DNA of 54,881 nucleotides, taken from assembly GCA_900767815.1 (NCBI GenBank), contig CAAGAM010000116.1, forward strand, positions 1 through 54,881. The letters are read 5' to 3'. This document shows, piece after piece, positions 49,337-54,881 of this stretch. Made by a program: the position numbers and the translations under genes. Within the stretch, counting starts at the first letter, position 1, and each line of letters starts with the position of its first letter. The stretch comes from Clostridia bacterium. GTDB taxonomy: Bacteria > Bacillota > Clostridia > Christensenellales > Borkfalkiaceae. A model generated the notes under the pieces. It did not search any database. It saw only the letters and a program-made list of their open reading frames with translations, and was not told where the DNA came from.

Positions 49337-51979
49337 TTAATTTAATCGATTTTTCTTCGTTGCATAAATATTATTTCTTCTTAACCTGAACGCAAGCTTA
49401 TAACTTTCGGAGAAAATTACGCAAGTGAAGCATACGCCGATAATTTTCAACCATAAAACAAGGGATAACGGCTCCGTTTTGAAAAATCCGCCTAAAAAAC
49501 GCGTAATCACAATCTGAAAAGCAAACGTAGCAGCAAAAACCGCCGTCATTATTTTATTTTTTCCAGCCGAGCGGAAAATACTTTCGCCCGTAAGATCGCG
49601 GCAGTTGAAGGCGTTGAAAAGCTGGAATATCACAAACATGCAAAAAAGCGTCGTGGGGACGAGTTCTCTGCCCGCTTTCAAAAAGTCGAACAGATATTCG
49701 AGAACTATAAGCGTTGCCATAAATAAGCCTTGCGCAGCGATTTTAAAAAGCATCCGCGGCGTGATTATTCCGTCCGTCCGCCTCACGGGTTTATAATTCA
49801 AAACTTCGTTTCCGCCCTTTTCGAGACCGAGAGTGAGAGCCGGCGGTCCGTCCATGATTATATCGATCCATAAAAGCTGAACGGCGTTGAAGGGGCTTGC
49901 AAGCCCGCATGCAAGGCTTGCGATAACGACTATCATCGCCGTTACGTTGACAGTAAGCTGAAAAGTTATGAAGCGTTGAAAATTTCTGTAAATATTTCTG
50001 CCGAAAGAAACCGCTTTTACGATCGTCGAAAAGGAATCGTCTAAAATGACAATGTCGCTCGCTTCCTTGGTTATCTCCGAACCCGAACCCATGGCGATAC
50101 CTATATCGGCATGCTTTATCGCGGGCGCGTCGTTGACGCCGTCGCCCGTTACGGCGACGACCGCACCCGTCATTTTTAAAGCTTCGACGACTTTCAGTTT
50201 TACCGACGGCGTACTTCTCGCTATAACGCCTATCGATCCGATTTTCTCTTTCAATACGTCCATCGGCATGGCTTCTATTTTGTCCGCCATAACAACCTCG
50301 TCGGATGAAGTTATAATCCCCGTTTCCATAGCGATTGCCGCGGCGGTTACCGGATTGTCGCCCGTCATCATTTTAACGTCTATTCCCGCTTTTTTACACG
50401 CGGCGACGGATGACGCGACGTCTTTCCTCACAGGGTCGGCGATAACCGCGTAACCGTCGTAAGTAAAACCGCCGCTTTTAACCTCACGGGATAAATCGCC
50501 GCAAAAAGGCTCGCCCGTTTTTCTCGCGAACGCGATAACTCTTTTCCCTTGCTTCTGAAAAACGGCTATTTCGGACAATATCGATTCCGACTGCTCTTTC
50601 GAGAAAGTAAGCGGCAGAACCTTTTCGGGCGCGCCTTTCAAAAAAATCGTTGATTTGCCGTTTTGGAAATACTCCGTCGCCATGTACTTTACAGCCGAAT
50701 CAAAAGGCAAAACCCCGCCTATAAGTCGTTTATCGCGCATTTTTTCATAGTCGATTCCGCTTTTCAGCGCACGCTTTATAAGCGCGCCCTCCGTTGCCGA
50801 ACCGAAAACTTTAACGCTTGCGCCGTCGGTTTTCAATACGGCGGAGGAATTTATCGCCGAGTTTAACAAAATGTTCTTTTCGGAGTTTTTTCCGAACTCG
50901 CCGTTGATTCTTTCCGCTTTCATATCGTTTTCGGTAAGCGTTCCCGTTTTATCCGAACATATCACCGAAACGCACCCCACCGTTTCGGCGGCAACGAGTT
51001 TTCTGATGAGCGCGTTTGATTTTGCGAGCTTTAAAACGTTGAGGGAAAGAGCTATGGCGGCAGTTGTAGGAAGCCCCTCGGGAACGGCGGCGACTATTAA
51101 AACAATCGCTTCTATGAACGCGTCCTGAACGGTAAAAAAGCTCAGCGAGGACGAAAGCGAAAGACGAAGAACCGAAAGGAAAAAAGCTATTCCCGCCGAA
51201 ATTGCGCCTATTATCGTTATTTTTTTGCCGAGCTTTGCAAGTTTTTCGTTTAACGGTGCGCAGCACGCATCCGCGTCCAGTTCGCCCGCTATTTTGCCGA
51301 GCTCGGCGTATTGCCCGACTGCCGTAACAATCATTTTGCCCGTACCCTGACTTGCGAACGTTCCCGAATAAACGCTGTTCTTTCGTTCGGCAAGCGGCGT
51401 TTTATCGCTTAACTCGCAAACGGTTTTAGAAACCCTGTCGCTCTCGCCCGTCAGCATCGACTCGTCGGTTTTAAGCCCGTTGCTTTCGATAAGTCTGCCG
51501 TCCGCAACGATTTTATCGCCCGTTTCGATAAACGCGACGTCGCCCGCAACCAACTCTTCCTTAGGGATAACGACGGTTTTTCCGTCGCGGATAACCTTTA
51601 CGCTTATTTTATCGTATACAGCCCCGAGGATTTCAAAAGCCTTTTCCGACCTGCCCTCCATAAAAACCGTAAGACAAGCCGAAATAAGGATAGCCGCAAG
51701 AATACCGATACACTCGTAAACGTCGCACGAACCCGTTTTTATAAATTTGCCGAGATTTACGCCGACGGTTATCACCCAGGCAAATTCCAGAATTACGAGC
51801 GTAGGCTCGGAAAGAGCTTCGATAAACCTTTTGAAAGACGATTTCTTCTTCTTTTTTTCGAGTTCGTTTTTTCCGAATCTGCGTCTGTTTGCGTCTACCT
51901 GCGTTCTTTTTAAGCCGTAAAGCGCGCTCGTGGAAAATTCACGTTCGAGTTTGTCGGTTTTAACCGAATATGCGTTCAT
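49337..51979 (-). CDS. cation-translocating P-type ATPase (P2A, calcium type)
   Basis: 880 residues, ten predicted helices. Phosphorylation motif CSDKTGTLTEND, membrane metal site VAAVPEGLPTT (PEGLP of calcium pumps), actuator TGES, and VTGDGVNDAPAIKHADIGIAMG are complete. The N-terminal LKRTQVDANRRRFGKNEL block matches PMCA/SERCA-like bacterial pumps. Expected to export Ca2+ or a related divalent ion at the cytoplasmic membrane. C-terminal helix region is normal length. Divergent from the phosphoribosyltransferase gene. Confidence 0.92.
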   Translation of the reverse strand: MNAYSVKTDKLEREFSTSALYGLKRTQVDANRRRFGKNELEKKKKKSSFKRFIEALSEPTLVILEFAWVITVGVNLGKFIKTGSCDVYECIGILAAILISACLTVFMEGRSEKAFEILGAVYDKISVKVIRDGKTVVIPKEELVAGDVAFIETGDKIVADGRLIESNGLKTDESMLTGESDRVSKTVCELSDKTPLAERKNSVYSGTFASQGTGKMIVTAVGQYAELGKIAGELDADACCAPLNEKLAKLGKKITIIGAISAGIAFFLSVLRLSLSSSLSFFTVQDAFIEAIVLIVAAVPEGLPTTAAIALSLNVLKLAKSNALIRKLVAAETVGCVSVICSDKTGTLTENDMKAERINGEFGKNSEKNILLNSAINSSAVLKTDGASVKVFGSATEGALIKRALKSGIDYEKMRDKRLIGGVLPFDSAVKYMATEYFQNGKSTIFLKGAPEKVLPLTFSKEQSESILSEIAVFQKQGKRVIAFARKTGEPFCGDLSREVKSGGFTYDGYAVIADPVRKDVASSVAACKKAGIDVKMMTGDNPVTAAAIAMETGIITSSDEVVMADKIEAMPMDVLKEKIGSIGVIARSTPSVKLKVVEALKMTGAVVAVTGDGVNDAPAIKHADIGIAMGSGSEITKEASDIVILDDSFSTIVKAVSFGRNIYRNFQRFITFQLTVNVTAMIVVIASLACGLASPFNAVQLLWIDIIMDGPPALTLGLEKGGNEVLNYKPVRRTDGIITPRMLFKIAAQGLFMATLIVLEYLFDFLKAGRELVPTTLFCMFVIFQLFNAFNCRDLTGESIFRSAGKNKIMTAVFAATFAFQIVITRFLGGFFKTEPLSLVLWLKIIGVCFTCVIFSESYKLAFRLRRNNIYATKKNRLN

Positions 51980-52092
51980 TTTTACCTCGCTTTTTTCGTT
52001 CTTATATTATATATGGCGGGGATGGGGCGGTTATTACGCTTTCGGCTCTCGTACCGTATTTTTTATTTATTTTTCATACCTGTTTCAAATGC

Positions 52093-52121
52093 TTGAAAAA
52101 AATTTAAAAAAGTGATACCAT
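52093..52121 (+). promoter_or_regulatory. probable promoter of the phosphoribosyltransferase gene
   Basis: TTGAAA (52093-52098), 17 bases, TACCAT (52116-52121). The gap 51980-52153 also holds TATATAATATAAG on the minus strand, a possible -10 for the ATPase gene, without a good -35. Confidence 0.55.
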
Positions 52122-52153
52122 ATAACATGTTGATTAAAATAAGAGGTGCGAAT

Positions 52154-52693
52154 ATGGATAAATTTCTTTCTCTCGATATACAGGGTTACAAAACCGAACT
52201 TCCCATTCTTCCGCTCCCGAGCGGAATAAATATCGCGTTTTTCAATCTTCACGGCGACGTGCCGAAAACCGAACACTGCGGCAAAAAGCTTGCCGAACAT
52301 CTTCGCGATTGCGAGGTTTTGATAACCGCAGAATCCAAGGGTTTGCAGCTCTGCCACGTTTGCGCGAGAGAACTCGGGCATCATTATTACGCGGTTGCGA
52401 GAAAATCGAAAAAGCTTTATATGCAGGACGGAATCGAAGTCGATTACGGCTCGTCGATAACGACGGGTAAGCCGCAGCAACTCTTCCTCTCCGCACACGA
52501 CGTAAGTATTCTGAAAGGCAAAAAAGTAGGTATCGTCGACGACGTTATTTCTACGGGCGAATCGCTTGCGGGGCTTGAAAAGCTCGTCGAAAAGGCAGGC
52601 GGAATCATCACGAAAAAAGCTTTCGTACTTGCCGAAGGAAAAGCCGCCGAAAGAAAAGATATCGTTTATCTTGCGCCTATTCCCCTTTTATAA
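52154..52693 (+). CDS. phosphoribosyltransferase (Apt-like, purine salvage)
   Basis: 179 residues from ATG 52154, with AGAGGTG upstream; an ATG at 52112 lies before the -10 box and is rejected. The PRPP-binding motif VGIVDDVISTGESLAGL is complete, and EVLITAESKGLQLCHVCARELG and YYAVARKSKKLYM are as in adenine/xanthine phosphoribosyltransferases. It probably converts adenine or a related base to the nucleotide. Exact base specificity cannot be read. It is monocistronic, with a strong terminator after it. Confidence 0.88.
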   Translation: MDKFLSLDIQGYKTELPILPLPSGINIAFFNLHGDVPKTEHCGKKLAEHLRDCEVLITAESKGLQLCHVCARELGHHYYAVARKSKKLYMQDGIEVDYGSSITTGKPQQLFLSAHDVSILKGKKVGIVDDVISTGESLAGLEKLVEKAGGIITKKAFVLAEGKAAERKDIVYLAPIPLL

Positions 52694-52712
52694 TTTAAAA
52701 TTCAAGCAACTG

Positions 52713-52752
52713 AAAAGCCGTTTCCTTTTTCATCGGAAACGGCTTTTATTTT
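52713..52752. terminator. intrinsic terminator between phosphoribosyltransferase and cls
   Basis: AAAAGCCGTTTCC (52713-52725) pairs perfectly with 52735-52747, followed by ATTTTT on the + strand. It sits between convergent genes and the minus-strand side ends in TTTTCAG, so it may act on cls too. Confidence 0.88.
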
Positions 52753-52760
52753 TAATATTT

Positions 52761-54323
52761 TTACATCAGCGGCGCGAAAAACGTAAGAAACCATTTAACG
52801 GGTTTTTCATACCATTTAAGCTCCATATCCTCAGGCGACATAAGGTCGCATTCGTTCTCGATTAAATCGCAGAAGTCCGCGTATATGTCGTTTAACATCG
52901 CATTTTTATATAAAAGCGTAGCGCATTCGAAATGGTGAACGAGCGATCTGAAATCGAGATTTATAGTGCCGATTACCGCTATATCGTCGTCGGACAAGAA
53001 ACACTTCGAGTGGATAAACCCGCCTCTGTACTCGTATATTTTAACGCCCGCGCCCATGAGCGAAATACACGTACTTTTCGTCATGGCGTAAACGGCTTTT
53101 TTATCGGGAACGCCGGGAACGAACAATTTAACGTCCACCCCGCGCCGCGCCGCGTTTTTGAGAGCCTGGGTTAAATTCGTATCGGTTATAAGATAAGGCG
53201 TTGCGATATAAAGATACTTTTCCGCTCTGCTTATGACGTCGAGATAAACGTTTTCGCCGATATGTTCTTCGGTTATCGGCGAGGGGGAATCGCCGAACGG
53301 ATACATGAACCCGTCCTTATAAACCTCATGCTTTTCGCAAATGAAATTTTCGGGCAGGAGCGTGTTCTCGTCCGTCGTGCCGTCGGTCATGTTGTAGAGC
53401 TGAATGAAAAGACGAACCAGGCTGTCTGTCGCCTGTCCCTTTATCATCACCGAGCAATCGAGCCATCTGCCGTAAGGTCTTATGATGTTTGCGTACTCGT
53501 CGGCGATGTTCGCGCCGCCCATAAACCCGACTTTTCCGTCTATAACCGCGATTTTTCTATGGTCGCGGTTGTTGTGAGTTACCGAAACCACGGGAATGAA
53601 TTTATGGAATTTACGGGCGTCTATCCCCTCTTTGCAAAGCTCCCTGCAAAAATTCGGCGACACTTTAGGCATGCTCCCAACGTCGTCGTACATAAGGTAA
53701 ACCTTGACGCCTTCGGAAATTTTCCTGAGCAATATATTCTCTATTTCGCCCCATATGATACCGTCGTCGATAATAAAATACTCGAGAAAAATATATTTTT
53801 CCGCTTTTTCGAGTTCGCTTTCGAGCTTCGCGAAAAATATCGATCCGTTTTTCAGATATTCCGCCGTCGAATTATCGTATACGGGTAAAGCCGTAACCGA
53901 TCTTAAATAATTAACCGTTCCGATACCCTTTCCGCCGTCCGCTTCAAGCTTTTTCAATACTTCGCTCTGGTTATAATACTCGTCGTGTGATTCGCTGTAT
54001 ATCGCGCGGTATCTTTTCATCTGACGTTTGCTTATCGACACTTTTCCGAAGGTGAAATAAATCATGATTCCGCCGTAAGGGAAAATTTGCAACAAGATTA
54101 TCCACGGTAGTTTATAACAAGCGGGTTGGTCTTTGTTTACGATTATTATCATCAGAAGACCCGATAAAACGTAAACAAAAACGGCATAAACAACGGGAAC
54201 CTGCTGCCCGAGCCAGAAAAGGACGACCCATATTCCCACCGCTTGCAGAATTATACTCAGGAAAATTATCGCAAACCGCGAAACGTAAATTTTCGTATTT
54301 CGTTTTTTGTTTCTGTCAGCCAA
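52761..54323 (-). CDS. cls: cardiolipin synthase
   Basis: 520 residues. Phospholipase-D family enzyme joining two phosphatidylglycerol molecules. Two N-terminal helices (about 17-60), then both HKD motifs: HRKIAVIDGKVGFMGGANI and HSKCFLSDDDIAVIGTINLD. The start is a TTG at 54323 with GGGG 6-7 bases upstream; the codon and the RBS lie inside a dispersed repeat that begins at 54313, so the start is less certain than the rest. The basic stretch before the first helix is normal for this family, which supports a start at or near this TTG. Confidence 0.93.
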   Translation of the reverse strand: MADRNKKRNTKIYVSRFAIIFLSIILQAVGIWVVLFWLGQQVPVVYAVFVYVLSGLLMIIIVNKDQPACYKLPWIILLQIFPYGGIMIYFTFGKVSISKRQMKRYRAIYSESHDEYYNQSEVLKKLEADGGKGIGTVNYLRSVTALPVYDNSTAEYLKNGSIFFAKLESELEKAEKYIFLEYFIIDDGIIWGEIENILLRKISEGVKVYLMYDDVGSMPKVSPNFCRELCKEGIDARKFHKFIPVVSVTHNNRDHRKIAVIDGKVGFMGGANIADEYANIIRPYGRWLDCSVMIKGQATDSLVRLFIQLYNMTDGTTDENTLLPENFICEKHEVYKDGFMYPFGDSPSPITEEHIGENVYLDVISRAEKYLYIATPYLITDTNLTQALKNAARRGVDVKLFVPGVPDKKAVYAMTKSTCISLMGAGVKIYEYRGGFIHSKCFLSDDDIAVIGTINLDFRSLVHHFECATLLYKNAMLNDIYADFCDLIENECDLMSPEDMELKWYEKPVKWFLTFFAPLM

Positions 54324-54392
54324 TTAAAACCCCGATAGAACTCGCCTTGAATCCGTCTTTTTATGCTTTACGGCAAATTCGCCCCGACGTAT
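54313..54392 (-). repeat. right-end repeat, copy R1 (overlaps the cls start)
   Basis: About 80 bases reading GCCGTAAAGCATAAAAAGAC, then GATTCAAGGCGAGTTCTATC on the minus strand, ending in TTAATTGGCTGACAG. It matches R4 (54801-54881) across its length with small indels, so it is a repeat at the DNA level and not a conserved reading frame. Confidence 0.8.
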
Positions 54393-54409
54393 TTGTATAC
54401 GACTTCGGT

Positions 54410-54458
54410 TGCCTTTACCATAAATCAAAAATACGGCTTCAAGGTTGTCCTATATCCC
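54410..54458 (+). repeat. right-end repeat, copy R2 (inverted relative to R1)
   Basis: The plus strand reads a diverged form of the same element (TACGGCTTCAAGG as core). R1 and R2 are inverted and could pair in RNA. Confidence 0.6.
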
Positions 54459-54593
54459 TATATATTTATTTATCAATGTTCCCGCAAATTTTCAGGCATA
54501 GCTTGCGTTTAAGCCGAGGCGTTTTCGCGGGTTTATATAACCAAATAAGCCACGAAAAGAACGATGAATTAAGCGTAAGATGCGCCTGAAAAT

Positions 54594-54620
54594 CGAGTTC
54601 TGCCGAGGTGTTAATTGGCT
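54594..54620 (+). repeat. right-end repeat, partial copy R3
   Basis: CGAGTTCTGCCGAGGTGTTA then ATTGGCT, matching the cls-proximal end of R1 at 22 of 27 bases, in opposite orientation. Confidence 0.65.
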
Positions 54621-54633
54621 ATAATTTTTCATT

Positions 54634-54666
54634 TTATAAAAGGGACTAAGTTAAATTCTCAGTCCC
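54634..54666 (-). terminator. candidate minus-strand terminator in the right-end gap
   Basis: GGGACT (54642-54647) pairs with AGTCCC (54661-54666); on the minus strand it is followed by TTTTAT. It could end a minus-strand transcript that enters from beyond the contig end. It partly overlaps repeat copy C. Confidence 0.45.
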
Positions 54667-54693
54667 TGAGCCGCAGGTGATTGTGTTTGAACC
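54661..54693 (+). repeat. second dispersed repeat, copy C
   Basis: The plus strand reads AGTCCCTGAGCCGCAGGTGA then TTGTGTTTGAACC, related to the copies at 32798-32830 and 46023-46045. Confidence 0.55.
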
Positions 54694-54800
54694 ACGGTCT
54701 TGCGCTGTGTTTTTGGTTAATACGGTGTTGCGCTCGTGGCTTATACTTGTGTATTAAGCCGCTCGCGCGCCTTGTCTTAACATAAAAACGCAACGCAATA

Positions 54801-54881
54801 CTTGTAGCCGAGAAGAACCTCTGATAAACTCGCCTTGAAGCCGTCTTTTCTATGCTTTACGGCAAATCCGCCCTCGTAGTA
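54801..54881 (-). repeat. right-end repeat, copy R4, cut by the end of the sequence
   Basis: Same element as R1, in the same orientation, running off the end of the window. The 558 bases from 54324 to 54881 hold only these repeats and one hairpin; I see no credible gene there. Confidence 0.8.

Noticed and set aside
54347..54589. 80-residue open frame in the right-end gap
   Set aside because: It runs through repeat copies R1 and R2 and has no RBS.
1..54881. CRISPR arrays, tRNA and rRNA genes
   Set aside because: No regularly spaced direct repeats, no cloverleaf with TTCAAATCC-type arm and no rRNA signature were found on either strand.

Overview
This is a 54.9 kb stretch of a chromosome from a member of the Bacillota, most likely an uncultured Clostridia species. 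The evidence is a gene order that follows Bacillus/Clostridium synteny, a threonine T-box leader, a YtxC-like (sporulation-linked) gene beside thrS, DUF4364 and His-less HPr-like genes, strong AGGAGG-type ribosome binding sites and canonical TTGACA/TATAAT promoters. It is an assembly contig: bases 1-31 are an Illumina TruSeq adapter remnant, and the right end stops inside a dispersed repeat. I see no rRNA, tRNA, CRISPR array, phage or transposase.

Left end (129-2684, + strand): a fused ispD-ispF gene (isoprenoid precursors) and radA, closed by a bidirectional terminator. Then a very long minus-strand block (2769-32618) that, read right to left, matches the Bacillus subtilis order: asnS, plsX-rnc-smc, ftsY, ylxM-ffh-rpsP-khpA-rimM-trmD-rbgA-rnhB-yraN, and further down comM-dprA-topA-trmFO-hslV-hslU-hisS-trxA. 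These genes cover phospholipid initiation, RNase III, chromosome condensation, protein targeting, ribosome and tRNA maturation, DNA uptake/processing, topology and the HslVU protease. Many neighbours overlap by a few bases (ATGA), so translational coupling is likely. The fab/acpP genes and xerC usually found in this block are absent, and rplS has moved out of the trmD operon to its own promoter.

Inside that conserved block lies an AT-rich island (about 14.7-16.8 kb). It holds four small unknown genes under one consensus promoter and resembles a set of orphan immunity-type genes. Next to it is a divergent PMT/GT39-like membrane protein at the head of the comM-dprA-topA operon.

From 32.8 kb to the right end the content is more mixed: a 44-residue peptide gene, a Na/Pi cotransporter with a PhoU-like tail, a CPBP protease plus Nudix hydrolase plus unknown gene, a His-less HPr-like regulator, DUF4364 and TSCPD genes, an ABC ATPase with a FtsX-type permease, an MFS carrier and rplI. 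These are followed by an operon of a duplicated DUF1538 membrane protein with two P-II-like proteins, T-box-controlled thrS, a ytxC-like gene, a Ca-type P-ATPase, a phosphoribosyltransferase and cardiolipin synthase.

The most interesting items are the DUF1538/P-II/P-II operon (a candidate P-II-gated transport system with an unknown substrate), the immunity-like island, and short dispersed repeats. One 17-bp motif, CCTATAAGTCGATTAAC, occurs at least six times in exact or near-exact form, both between genes and in frame inside genes. A cluster of another repeat at the right end overlaps the start codon of cardiolipin synthase.
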